From contig JAUQWQ010000225.1 in the NCBI GenBank assembly GCA_030835085.1, positions 1-39,598 on the forward strand: 39,598 nt of DNA, given 5' to 3'. The DNA is from Ignavibacteria bacterium. GTDB lineage: Bacteria; Bacteroidota; Ignavibacteria; Tepidaquicellales; OLB5. Each line of letters starts with the position of its first letter. Position 1 is the stretch's first letter. The notes under the pieces are model-generated. The model was not told where the DNA came from. It ran no database searches and saw nothing but the letters and a program-made list of their open reading frames with translations. Below, in pieces: positions 1 through 6,903 of the stretch. A program made the translations under genes and the position numbers.

Positions 1-257
1 TCATCTTTGATTCCCTGGAAATTGCTGAATAGGTCTTGAGCCTGCTGCTCAGCTTTACCGCCAAGGTCATTAACAATATCAACCCTTTGCTGAACAAGAC
101 TGCCTGCTATCCATGCAACATGATTCGCCTTTGTATCAAGCCTTTTATGCGCATCATCGGCGGTAATACCGGTTATTACATTCGGAAATAATTGAGTGTG
201 CAGGTCATACAGGAACAATAACGGTTCAATTCTGCTGCTTTTTGCTTTTGTGTTCAT
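1..257 (-). CDS. DinB-superfamily protein, 3' part beyond the window
   Basis: The frame is open from an ATG at 255-257 to base 1, giving the first 85 residues (MNTKAKSSRIEPLLFLYDLH...). The protein continues past the window edge. The N-terminal helix followed by a segment ending NHVAWIAGSLVQQR resembles the first metal-ligand helix of DinB/YfiT-like four-helix bundle proteins, where the His of an 'xxHxxW' turn is a ligand. Such proteins are often thiol-dependent transferases or unknown enzymes, so no substrate can be given. It is the leftmost of five DinB-like genes in the window and lies upstream of a co-oriented reductase/VOC cluster. The family call is inferred from about half of the protein. 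Confidence 0.6.
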   Translation of the reverse strand, partial: MNTKAKSSRIEPLLFLYDLHTQLFPNVITGITADDAHKRLDTKANHVAWIAGSLVQQRVDIVNDLGGKAEQQAQDLFSNFQGIKD

Positions 258-278
258 AATTGAATGTTTTTAGGATTA

Positions 279-845
279 TTAACTTTTTTGATAATGCAGT
301 ACAGTTATTCCGCAATCGTACTTTACTGAATCAATTAACTTTAAATTGATTTTTTTTGGAGTATCGCTGAAGATCCTTAAACCTTTACCAATCATTACCG
401 GATTAACAAACAGGTAATAATCATCAATAAGCTCAGCATCAATTAAAGATGATACAAATGACGCTCCGCCGTAAACCATAATGTAATTTCCATTTTGTGA
501 TTTCAGCTTATTCACTTCTTCAGTAAGATCGCCGGATGCAAGAGTTGTATTTTCCCATAATGATTCTTTTAGTGTTCTTGAAAATACTACCTTGGGTACT
601 TCAGTAAATTTTACTCCTGCGTAATAGTCAGGATTTTCAGGTTCAGCAGCCACATTTTTCCAGTGATTGATAAATCCATCGGTCATATTTTTACCAAGCA
701 ATACAGTATCGATGGGATCAGTCAGTTCAGTAACAAATTTCTTAAGTTCCTCATCCCAGTTCCATGTCATCCAGTCAAGCTCGCCATTGGGACCGCCGGC
801 AAAACCATCTATTGAGATCTGTACCTGTAATTTTAATTTTCTCAT
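279..845 (-). CDS. RibD C-terminal/dihydrofolate reductase-like protein
   Basis: This 188-residue protein begins MRKLKLQVQISIDGFAGGPNG, the typical opening of the RibD_C (DHFR-fold) family, followed by ELDWMTWNWDEEL, DTVLLGKNMTDGF and a Rossmann-like YIMVYGGASFVSSLI segment. Members are NADPH-dependent reductases related to the riboflavin pathway enzyme. Stand-alone copies like this have no assigned substrate. An upstream in-frame ATG at 929 would overlap the preceding VOC gene and add 28 basic residues with no family match. The ATG at 845 has a good AGGAAGAAGG site just upstream on the coding strand, so I chose it. It is probably co-transcribed with the VOC genes upstream. Confidence 0.85.
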   Translation of the reverse strand: MRKLKLQVQISIDGFAGGPNGELDWMTWNWDEELKKFVTELTDPIDTVLLGKNMTDGFINHWKNVAAEPENPDYYAGVKFTEVPKVVFSRTLKESLWENTTLASGDLTEEVNKLKSQNGNYIMVYGGASFVSSLIDAELIDDYYLFVNPVMIGKGLRIFSDTPKKINLKLIDSVKYDCGITVLHYQKS

Positions 846-870
846 TTTTTCCTTCTTCCTGTTTACCTTA

Positions 871-1284
871 TTACATTCCTTTTGGCTGCAGCATTCCAAT
901 ACGGTTACCTTCTGAATCAGCGAAAGCAATATAAAGACCTACACCCGGGATATCGTCCGGCTCGCCTGCTTTGTGTCCCCCGCCGATTATCTTGCCGCCG
1001 GCTTTTTCAACATCTTTCATAGATGCATGAATATCTTCAACTGCAATTACTACGGTGGGATATTGTGCATCTTTCATTCTTTGGAAGAGTCCCCCGTTTA
1101 TAATACCTTTCTGCTTTGGATATCCTTTTTCATCAGTTTCAGCGGTTTTGACTATTGTGTAATTTCCCATTTCAGGTCCAAGCTTCTGTGCATCCCAGCC
1201 AAAAGCCTGTGAATAAAATTCTGACATTCTGTCCCTGTCATCACAGGGTAATTCAAAGTGTACTACCGGATACATTTTTTTCAT
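871..1284 (-). CDS. VOC (glyoxalase/bleomycin-resistance fold) protein
   Basis: The 137 residues form a single VOC domain. It opens YPVVHFELPCDDRDRMSEFYSQAFGW (first beta-alpha-beta unit), continues with TVVIAVEDIHASMKDVEKAGGKI and ends GLYIAFADSEGNRIGMLQP, the usual C-terminal strand with a Glu metal ligand. VOC proteins bind a divalent metal with two paired modules. Many of these small soil and sediment homologues have no known substrate. It is the middle of a minus-strand cluster of three VOC genes and a DHFR-like gene, which suggests a shared stress or detoxification role, but the sequence alone does not define it. Confidence 0.85.
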   Translation of the reverse strand: MKKMYPVVHFELPCDDRDRMSEFYSQAFGWDAQKLGPEMGNYTIVKTAETDEKGYPKQKGIINGGLFQRMKDAQYPTVVIAVEDIHASMKDVEKAGGKIIGGGHKAGEPDDIPGVGLYIAFADSEGNRIGMLQPKGM

Positions 1285-1330
1285 TTTAGTATTTGTTTAT
1301 TGGTTAATGGATGTTTATTTAGTTTACAAC

Positions 1331-1358
1331 TGATAATTGATAATTGATATTTGATAGT
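1331..1358. repeat. 7-bp tandem repeat, four units
   Basis: Four consecutive heptamers read TGATAAT, TGATAAT, TGATATT and TGATAGT. They fill the gap between the start of one VOC gene and the stop of the next. A related heptamer array lies at 2280-2324. Confidence 0.8.
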
Positions 1359-1360
1359 TG

Positions 1361-1831
1361 TTAACTGTTATATGCTGCTTCAAGCTCTTTAATATTAAGC
1401 TTTGTCATTTTAAGCAAAGCCTGCATCACTTTTCCGCTTTTTGCCGCATCTTTGGAGCTCATCAGTTCACCCAGCCTCTTGGGTATAATTTGCCATGAAA
1501 GCCCGAACTTATCCTTAAGCCATCCGCATTGCGAGGTCTGCCCGCCTTCTGAAAGCTTTTCCCAGTAATGATCCACTTCTGCCTGATCTTCGCAATACAC
1601 AACAATTGAAACTGCTTCTGTGAATTTAAATGCCGGACCTGCATTTAAGGCCATTAATTCCTGGTCTTCAATCCTGAATTCTGCTGTCAACAGCACCCCT
1701 TCGGGACCGGGCATATTGGGACCGTATTTTGATCTGCTCGTTACTTCGAAATTCTTAAATACCTTTGCGTAATATTCCAATGCTTCATCAGCATTATAAT
1801 TGAACCAAAGGCAGGGTTTTACTTTTTTCAT
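1361..1831 (-). CDS. PhnB-like VOC protein (3-demethylubiquinone methyltransferase-like fold)
   Basis: The 156-residue protein starts MKKVKPCLWFNYNADEALEYYAKVF, the standard opening of the PhnB/'3-dmu-9_3-mt' branch of the VOC superfamily. It continues with EFRIEDQELMALNAGP, VSIVVYCEDQAEVDHYWEKLSEGG, then CGWLKDKFGLSWQIIPKRL. The family name comes from an old misassignment, and members are small binding or isomerase-like proteins of unknown substrate. The C-terminal tail (KSGKVMQALLKMTKLNIKELEAAY) is the usual helical extension of this branch. It sits 24 bp downstream of another VOC gene on the same strand, so the two are probably in one operon. Confidence 0.88.
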   Translation of the reverse strand: MKKVKPCLWFNYNADEALEYYAKVFKNFEVTSRSKYGPNMPGPEGVLLTAEFRIEDQELMALNAGPAFKFTEAVSIVVYCEDQAEVDHYWEKLSEGGQTSQCGWLKDKFGLSWQIIPKRLGELMSSKDAAKSGKVMQALLKMTKLNIKELEAAYNS

Positions 1832-1855
1832 GGCTGCTCCTTAATATTTTTATAA

Positions 1856-2269
1856 TTATTTATTTTTTTCCGGAAATTGACTTTCGTCTCCGTACATAAC
1901 TTCCCATTGGTGATGATCAAGGTCTTCGAAAGCGCGGTAAAACATCCAGCCGTGGTCCTGCGGTTCGCTGTATTCATATCCGCCTGCTGCGACAGCTGTA
2001 TCGACCATTTTGTTCACCTCATCCCTGCTGCTTACACTTATACATGTAATAATTTCGGTAGCTTTCGAAGCATCTGAAATTGGTTTCTTTGTAAATTTGC
2101 TGAATAGTTTTTCGGTTATAAGCATTGAAAAGATATTCTCACCAATGATCATGCATGTTGCATCCTCATCTGTGAATTTAGGATTGAAAGTGAATCCCAG
2201 TTTCGTAAAAAACTCAATCGATCTGTTCAGGTCCTTTACCGGTAAATTAACGAAAATTTCCTTAGCCAT
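1856..2269 (-). CDS. VOC family protein, glyoxalase-like
   Basis: This 137-residue protein opens MAKEIFVNLPVKDLNRSIEFFTKLGFTFNPKFTDEDATCMII, a classic VOC N-terminal half. The second half (VNKMVDTAVAAGGYEYSEPQDHGWMFYRAFEDLDHHQWEVMYGDES) carries the DxxxHxWE pattern in which the final Glu is a metal ligand. The length is normal for a complete single-domain protein. It is the most upstream of the three-gene VOC set and probably the first gene of that operon. No substrate can be assigned. Confidence 0.87.
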   Translation of the reverse strand: MAKEIFVNLPVKDLNRSIEFFTKLGFTFNPKFTDEDATCMIIGENIFSMLITEKLFSKFTKKPISDASKATEIITCISVSSRDEVNKMVDTAVAAGGYEYSEPQDHGWMFYRAFEDLDHHQWEVMYGDESQFPEKNK

Positions 2270-2279
2270 TTTTTATAGT

Positions 2280-2324
2280 TGATAGTTGATAGTTTGTATT
2301 TGTTATTTGTTATTTGTTATTTGT
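2280..2324. repeat. Heptamer tandem array (TGATAGT x2, then TATTTGT x4)
   Basis: Two TGATAGT units (2280-2293) are followed, after three bases, by four exact TATTTGT units (2297-2324). The array runs into the last codons and stop of the minus-strand gene ending at 2310, so the end of that protein (NNK) is encoded by repeat sequence. Confidence 0.8.
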
Positions 2325-3056
2325 GCTTGCTGCACCATAATAAGATGTAGTAAGCGCATCAATTAATGTGTTCTTGCGTACTTTTTTCAGATCAATATGT
2401 GTCCATCCCTGTTCACCCCATTTGTTAGGAACGGGATAAATAATACCCGGATTTACTGAAGCGAAGACATTCTGGTCAACTGCATTCAGTTTTATTGTTG
2501 CAATATTGCGTTCAGAATTCAGTGTTGCGAAAATTTTTTTATTCACCCTGAACGACGCCTTATCAAAATGCAGCATCTCAGTTGAATTTGGCATTGATAG
2601 TGCTATTTCACGGAATGTTTCGGTTTTGATCATTATACTTTTTTTTTTATCCTGCAGTTTAACAAGGCACTCCATATCTGTATCATTCAGATATATTTCC
2701 AGGCAGTAGCCGTTCTTATCGAGCCCCGGATGCTTTAACAATTCCCCGAAAACTGCTGCAACCCTGCCTTCGGGATTGCACCAATCAATTAATGTTTCAC
2801 TTATGTATTCCCCTTTTCTTATCGTAAAGGTATTGCAGCCGTATTTATCCGGCTCACTGGGGTAGAGCACTTCTGCTGCTGCAAGATATTCAATTTCATT
2901 ATTTTTGTTTAACCACGAAATGCCAAAATATCTCCTTTTATGTTCCTCATTAACAAGAGAATGCAGCTTTTCATGCGCTGCTTTTATTCCCATTGGAAAT
3001 CTTTCAGCTTTTACATACAGAACAATTATATCTTCGGGCAGGTTTTTGGATTCCAT
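2310..3056 (-). CDS. Fusion of a GyrI-like ligand-binding domain and an MmcQ/YjbR domain
   Basis: The 248-residue protein has two parts. Residues 1 to about 125 (MESKNLPEDIIVLYVKAERFPMGI, later GCNTFTIRKGEYISETLIDW) resemble the SOUL/GyrI-like effector-binding fold, in which IRKGEY strands and a following helix are usual. Residues from about 138 to 240 (IKTETFREIALSMPNSTEMLHFDKASFRVNKKIFATL ... VPNKWGEQGWTHIDLKKV) are a clear MmcQ/YjbR (CyaY-like) domain with its signature GWTHIDL. Both are small-molecule or nucleic-acid binding folds with unclear functions. It is transcribed divergently from the GlxA-type regulator and shares its upstream region, so it may be that regulator's target. The last residues lie in a heptamer repeat. 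Confidence 0.72.
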   Translation of the reverse strand: MESKNLPEDIIVLYVKAERFPMGIKAAHEKLHSLVNEEHKRRYFGISWLNKNNEIEYLAAAEVLYPSEPDKYGCNTFTIRKGEYISETLIDWCNPEGRVAAVFGELLKHPGLDKNGYCLEIYLNDTDMECLVKLQDKKKSIMIKTETFREIALSMPNSTEMLHFDKASFRVNKKIFATLNSERNIATIKLNAVDQNVFASVNPGIIYPVPNKWGEQGWTHIDLKKVRKNTLIDALTTSYYGAASTNNK

Positions 3057-3091
3057 TTCAGTATATGTTTTTAAATTGAATTTTATTCCAT

Positions 3092-3176
3092 TGTCGCAAA
3101 AAGACCTACAAACATACGGTCATTTTGCGACATAGCCAATATGCAAATACGACAATCTAACGGGTTGATTGCGACA
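3092..3176. promoter_or_regulatory. Operator-like array of TTGCGACA half-sites
   Basis: In the divergent gap there is an inverted repeat of 15-bp arms with one mismatch: TGTCGCAAAAAGACC at 3092-3106 and GGTCATTTTGCGACA at 3118-3132, with an 11-bp spacer. The right half then recurs in direct orientation: TTTTGCGACA ends at 3132, AAATACGACA at 3154 and GATTGCGACA at 3176, exactly 22 bp apart each time. Direct half-sites two helical turns apart are the usual binding arrangement of AraC-family regulators, so autoregulation by the adjacent GlxA-type protein is the likely role (inference). Confidence 0.65.
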
Positions 3177-3199
3177 TTATATGTTGTTAATTTTGTATC

Positions 3200-4171
3200 A
3201 TGAAAAATATCACAATATTAGTTCCTGAAGGTGCTGTACTTGCAAGTATTGCAGACCCCAGGTATATGTTTATTGCTGCAAATGAAATGCTGCGCAACAC
3301 AGGCAAGAAAGAAATGTTCAATGTAAAGCTTGCATCGCTGAAAAGCGATGTAACTTTGAGTGATGGAACAGCAACAATACACCCTGATGAGGTAATTTCA
3401 GATGTAAGAAAAACGGATCTTGTAATTATTCCCGCTTTAGGCAGAGATGTTGTAAAGGCTATTGAAATGAACAGGGAGTTTATTCCCTGGATAATTGAGC
3501 AGTATAAAAACGGTGCCGAAATTGCGAGTCTTTGTATCGGTGCTTTTTTATTTGCATCAACAGGACTGCTCAAAGGTAAGCAATGCTCCACCCACTGGCT
3601 TTATGCCGCGCAATTCAGGCATATGTTCCCCGATGTTAAGCTTGCCGATGATAAAATTGTTACCGACCAAAACGGACTCTACTCAAGCGGCGGCGCTACT
3701 TCATACTGGAATTTGCTGCTCTACCTTGTGGAAAAATATACTGACCGCGAAACGGCAATATTAATTTCAAAATTTTTTCTGCTTGATATAGGAAAACAAA
3801 ACCAGTCATCTTTTATTATTTTCACGGGACAAAAGGATCACAACGATGAAGCCGTAAAGAACGCACAGGAATATATTGAGCTTAATTATAAAGATAAGAT
3901 CACAGTCGATGAATTGTGCGACCTTTTTGGGGTAGGCAGGCGTACATTTGAGAGAAGGTTCAAAAAAGCTACAAACAATACAATTGTGGAATATATTCAG
4001 AGAGTAAAGATCGAAGCAGCAAAAAAAGAGCTGGAGCAGGGCAGGAAAACAGTTAATGAAGTGATGTATGATGTAGGGTATACTGATACAAAAGCTTTCC
4101 GTGATGTGTTCAAAAAAATAGCGGGACTCTCTCCGGTGGATTACAGGAATAAGTATAATAAGGAAATGTAA
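3200..4171 (+). CDS. GlxA-type transcriptional regulator (DJ-1/PfpI domain plus AraC HTH)
   Basis: The 323-residue protein combines a DJ-1/PfpI-like N-terminal domain (residues 1 to about 190, with ASLCIGAFLFASTG placing a Cys at 112 in the nucleophile-elbow position and STHWLYAAQF after it) and a C-terminal AraC/XylS double HTH (about 220-323: VDELCDLFGVGRRTFERRFKKAT and NEVMYDVGYTDTKAFRDVFKKIAGLSPVDYR). This is the domain order of GlxA-family activators. The cysteine is probably part of a ligand pocket rather than an active hydrolase. It faces the GyrI/YjbR fusion gene across a region of phased half-sites that it may bind. The ATG at 3200 follows a TAATTTTG (3188-3195) that could be a -7 element, which would leave almost no leader. 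Confidence 0.92.
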   Translation: MKNITILVPEGAVLASIADPRYMFIAANEMLRNTGKKEMFNVKLASLKSDVTLSDGTATIHPDEVISDVRKTDLVIIPALGRDVVKAIEMNREFIPWIIEQYKNGAEIASLCIGAFLFASTGLLKGKQCSTHWLYAAQFRHMFPDVKLADDKIVTDQNGLYSSGGATSYWNLLLYLVEKYTDRETAILISKFFLLDIGKQNQSSFIIFTGQKDHNDEAVKNAQEYIELNYKDKITVDELCDLFGVGRRTFERRFKKATNNTIVEYIQRVKIEAAKKELEQGRKTVNEVMYDVGYTDTKAFRDVFKKIAGLSPVDYRNKYNKEM

Positions 4172-4181
4172 TAATTAAAAA

Positions 4182-4913
4182 CTAATTCTGTTTTCCCAGA
4201 ACATAAATGATCCATGGAGCAATTTCTTTTTCACTGGCCCATTCGATCTGCTCATCCGGTTTCCCGAGAGGCTCAAACTGATCCAGCAATTTCAAACCTG
4301 AGCGGCTGAACAACTCACAATAATCGCCTGCAAACCAAATGATATCTTCTACTGGACGTTTATCCTCAACATCTTTCATTATTATTTTAACTTTCTCACC
4401 GCTTTTCGCGCTGCGGTTTTCCGGAAAGTCAATAGTAGAAAAGGAAAGCCATTCATTTAAATATATCAGCGGAGTTGAATCGACCAAAATGATCTTTCCT
4501 CTATCATTGAGCATGTCATTGAGCTTAGTCAGTAATTCTTTTCTTTGTTCTTCATCCGGGATATTATCAAAAGTGAAAATTGCTGTTATCAGGTCAAATT
4601 TTTCCGGAGTCTTAACTGCAAAATCACTTAGATCCGTGCAGTAATATTTTCCGTCAGGGTCTAAATTCCCGGCAATACTTATCATACTGCGAGAAATATC
4701 GATACCTGTAACGTTAAATCCAAGCTTTTTCAGAAAACGTGCTGAGCGGCCTGTTCCGCATCCAAAATCAAGCGCTTTATTTCCTTCAGCATATTTAGCG
4801 ATAATTTCAGGGAGATCTCTGTAAGCCAGATAATAAGTACCCGGGAACTCCAGCCGGGCATATGAAGCAGCCCTTAGGTCATCTTCGTATACATTTTTAA
4901 AATCCATATACAA
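4182..4913 (-). CDS. Class I SAM-dependent methyltransferase
   Basis: The 243-residue protein has motif I at about residues 47-56 (ALDFGCGTGR), motif II near GFNVTGIDISRSMI, YYCTDLSDF as the adenine-binding acidic loop, and FDLITAIFTFDNIPDEEQR as motif IV-V. This is the usual Rossmann methyltransferase of the Methyltransf_11/25 type, with unknown substrate. Two starts six bases apart (ATG at 4913 and 4907) cannot be separated by eye. It converges tail-to-tail with the GlxA-type regulator with only 10 bp between them and is downstream of the thioesterase on the same strand (11-bp gap), probably in one operon. Confidence 0.9.
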   Translation of the reverse strand: MYMDFKNVYEDDLRAASYARLEFPGTYYLAYRDLPEIIAKYAEGNKALDFGCGTGRSARFLKKLGFNVTGIDISRSMISIAGNLDPDGKYYCTDLSDFAVKTPEKFDLITAIFTFDNIPDEEQRKELLTKLNDMLNDRGKIILVDSTPLIYLNEWLSFSTIDFPENRSAKSGEKVKIIMKDVEDKRPVEDIIWFAGDYCELFSRSGLKLLDQFEPLGKPDEQIEWASEKEIAPWIIYVLGKQN

Positions 4914-4924
4914 TAAATATTATT

Positions 4925-5380
4925 TTACCCCAGCACTTCAACTGAATCGCCTTCAAAATCAATTATAATTTTGCGCAGCTCATCCGGCAGGCGCTCGGGT
5001 CGGTTAGTTTCAGCGTTCAGGTTAACCTGCACGGATTTTTGGGTAACAAGCAGACGGCCTGTATCGTGATGAAAGATAAGATGCTCAAAACAAAAGCTGG
5101 AATTCTTTATGTAAGAAATGCGCGTATAAATATCCAGCTGGTCATCAACCATTGCGGGTGATTCGTAATTTATCTCATTTCGCTTAACATTTATCTTCAC
5201 TCCGTCGTCAAATATTCCGGTTGGCAATAGCTGAATGCCAAGATCGCGGACATACTCAACCCTGCCGATTTCGCAATACTCAAGGTAAATGGCATTGTGC
5301 ACAATGCCCTGCGAATCAACCTGGAAATTGCGGACTCTTAAAGTGAATTTATGTTTATATTTTGATTTATCGAGTTCCAT
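4925..5380 (-). CDS. Acyl-CoA thioesterase, hotdog fold (YbgC/4HBT type)
   Basis: The 151-residue protein shows the hotdog thioesterase pattern: FQVDSQGIVHNAIYLEYCEIGRVEYVRDLGI, in which the Asp of 'VDSQGIVHN' matches the catalytic Asp of 4-hydroxybenzoyl-CoA thioesterases, followed by strands YESPAMVDDQLDIYTRI and SFCFEHLIFHHDTGRLLVTQKSVQVNLN. It would hydrolyse an acyl-CoA in the cytoplasm, probably as part of fatty acid turnover. It lies between threonine aldolase and a methyltransferase on the same strand, but the genes do not form an obvious pathway. Confidence 0.88.
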   Translation of the reverse strand: MELDKSKYKHKFTLRVRNFQVDSQGIVHNAIYLEYCEIGRVEYVRDLGIQLLPTGIFDDGVKINVKRNEINYESPAMVDDQLDIYTRISYIKNSSFCFEHLIFHHDTGRLLVTQKSVQVNLNAETNRPERLPDELRKIIIDFEGDSVEVLG

Positions 5381-5402
5381 TGATCTAAACTATGTTGATG
5401 CA

Positions 5403-5421
5403 GCACTGACAAAGTCAGTGC
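5403..5421. terminator. GC-rich hairpin after threonine aldolase
   Basis: GCACTGAC, loop AAA, GTCAGTGC: perfect 8-bp arms between the aldolase stop and the thioesterase start. There is no U-tract on either strand, so it may be a palindromic repeat or a processing site rather than an intrinsic terminator. Confidence 0.5.
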
Positions 5422-5438
5422 ACTCCGAAAATTATTCT

Positions 5439-6455
5439 TTAAGCTTTTAATGTTTTAAAAATTTCTATTGCCTGAGCGGTTTGCTCCGCTGATACATCCA
5501 TGTGGAACACGGCACGCATTCTGTCTTTGCCTTCATTGGTAACCAATACACCTTTACCTTCAAGCACATCTTTTATCTTTGCAGCATCCCTGGTTGTATT
5601 AAATACAACAATGTTGGTCTGCACTGATTCCATATCAATCACAACATAGGGCAGCTTTGAAATTTCATCTGCGAAATGTTTAGCGTTTTTATGGTCATCT
5701 TTTAAGCGCTCAACATTATTTTCTATTGCATACAATGCGCCTGCAGCAATTATCCCTGCCTGGCGCATACCGCCGCCAAGTATCTTGCGGAACTTGTGTG
5801 CGCGCGTGATAAAATCTACCTCACCGCAAAGTATTGAGCCAATCGGCGCGCCGAGTCCTTTGGAAAAGCAAAAAGTAATGGAATCAGCCTGGGAAGCATA
5901 ATCTTTTACACTTACCCCTGATTCAACAGAAGCATTAAATATCCTTGCACCGTCTAAATGAAGCTTCAGGTCATGATCTTTACAAACCTTACTCACCTGC
6001 TTAATTTCATCCAGCGGATAAACAGTGCCTCCGGCACGATTGTGAGTATTTTCGATGCAAACAAGTGAAGTTTTTGGATAGTGGTACCAATCAGGTCTTA
6101 TATGAGCTTCAATTTCATTTGCATCCATAAATCCATGCACACCTTTTAGCGGCATCACCTGCACTCCGGAAATGAACGAAGGACCGGCTATTTCGTATTT
6201 TACTATGTGTGAATCCCATTCTGCAATTATCTCTTCAGATGGGTTTGTATGGCTTTTTATTGCAAGCTGGTTACCCATACATCCGGAGGTAACAAAAAGA
6301 GCTGCCGGTTTACCGGTCAGCTCTTTACATTTTTCCTGCAACTGATTTACTGTAGGGTCATCTCCCCACACATCATCGCCAACTTCTGCATTTGCCATCG
6401 CTTCGCGCATTTCTGCCGAAGGTCTGGTTACTGTATCGCTTCTTAAATCGATCAT
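5439..6455 (-). CDS. ltaE: Low-specificity L-threonine aldolase
   Basis: The 338-residue protein is a full-length PLP-dependent fold-type I aldolase of the beta-eliminating lyase family. It starts MIDLRSDTVTRPSAEMREAMANAEVGDDVWGDDPTVN, the hallmark N-terminus of threonine aldolases, has HLDGARIFNA (the Asp that contacts the PLP pyridine nitrogen), and SKGLGAPIGS with the Schiff-base lysine at residue 199. It cleaves L-threonine and L-allo-threonine to glycine and acetaldehyde. Its ATG overlaps the stop of an upstream small gene by four bases (ATGA-type overlap), implying translational coupling. Confidence 0.96.
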   Translation of the reverse strand: MIDLRSDTVTRPSAEMREAMANAEVGDDVWGDDPTVNQLQEKCKELTGKPAALFVTSGCMGNQLAIKSHTNPSEEIIAEWDSHIVKYEIAGPSFISGVQVMPLKGVHGFMDANEIEAHIRPDWYHYPKTSLVCIENTHNRAGGTVYPLDEIKQVSKVCKDHDLKLHLDGARIFNASVESGVSVKDYASQADSITFCFSKGLGAPIGSILCGEVDFITRAHKFRKILGGGMRQAGIIAAGALYAIENNVERLKDDHKNAKHFADEISKLPYVVIDMESVQTNIVVFNTTRDAAKIKDVLEGKGVLVTNEGKDRMRAVFHMDVSAEQTAQAIEIFKTLKA

Positions 6456-6784
6456 AGTCTATTTAGTTTTAATGAAATATCAGGGAGTTTTTTATACACA
6501 AAATACCAAACATCTGCATAATGAATCTTTGTGAAATCGCGAAGTAATTTTAACAGTTCCGCAAAATATATGAAATCTTTTTCATTCAAGGAATCTTCAA
6601 AGTGGTGTTTTGTTAACAACAGTATTTTGCATATAATGTTTATTCTACGAATACTTGCATTATAGAAGACTTCATTATTATACAATGAGAGATATTTATG
6701 TTTAAGAGAATAACCATTGAGAATCGTAATGCTTTCTCTTAGATTGTAACAATATTCTTCTAATTCTAATCTGTTTCTTCTCAT
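6452..6784 (-). CDS. Hypothetical 110-residue helical protein
   Basis: I do not recognise this protein. It starts MRRNRLELEEYCYNLRESITILNGYS and is rich in Tyr, Leu, Lys and Asn, consistent with a bundle of amphipathic helices, with no signal peptide and no metal motif. The 4-bp overlap with the threonine aldolase start suggests it is translated as the first gene of that pair. Its A+T-rich, tyrosine-heavy composition is unlike its neighbours, so recent acquisition is possible. A GC-rich palindrome lies upstream at 6850. Confidence 0.55.
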   Translation of the reverse strand: MRRNRLELEEYCYNLRESITILNGYSLKHKYLSLYNNEVFYNASIRRINIICKILLLTKHHFEDSLNEKDFIYFAELLKLLRDFTKIHYADVWYFVYKKLPDISLKLNRL

Positions 6785-6849
6785 TTCATAACTACTACTT
6801 TCGACTCGCTCAATTAGACAAGGAAGTCCATTCGTGTTGCGTTAACACC

Positions 6850-6869
6850 CCCCGGTCTGAAGACCGGGG
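6850..6869. terminator. GC-rich palindrome downstream of gyrA
   Basis: CCCCGGTC, loop TGAA, GACCGGGG (inner bases could extend pairing by one). It lies 35 bp past the gyrA stop in gyrA's direction. Read in that direction no U-tract follows, so termination is plausible but not certain. Confidence 0.55.
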
Positions 6870-6903
6870 TTATATAGTACTGTTTTATTTTCGATTAACT
6901 GCA

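Noticed and set aside
3187-3591. Antisense frame within the GlxA-type regulator
   Set aside because: It covers the DJ-1-like domain of a clear gene and contains the promoter-distal repeats only by chance.
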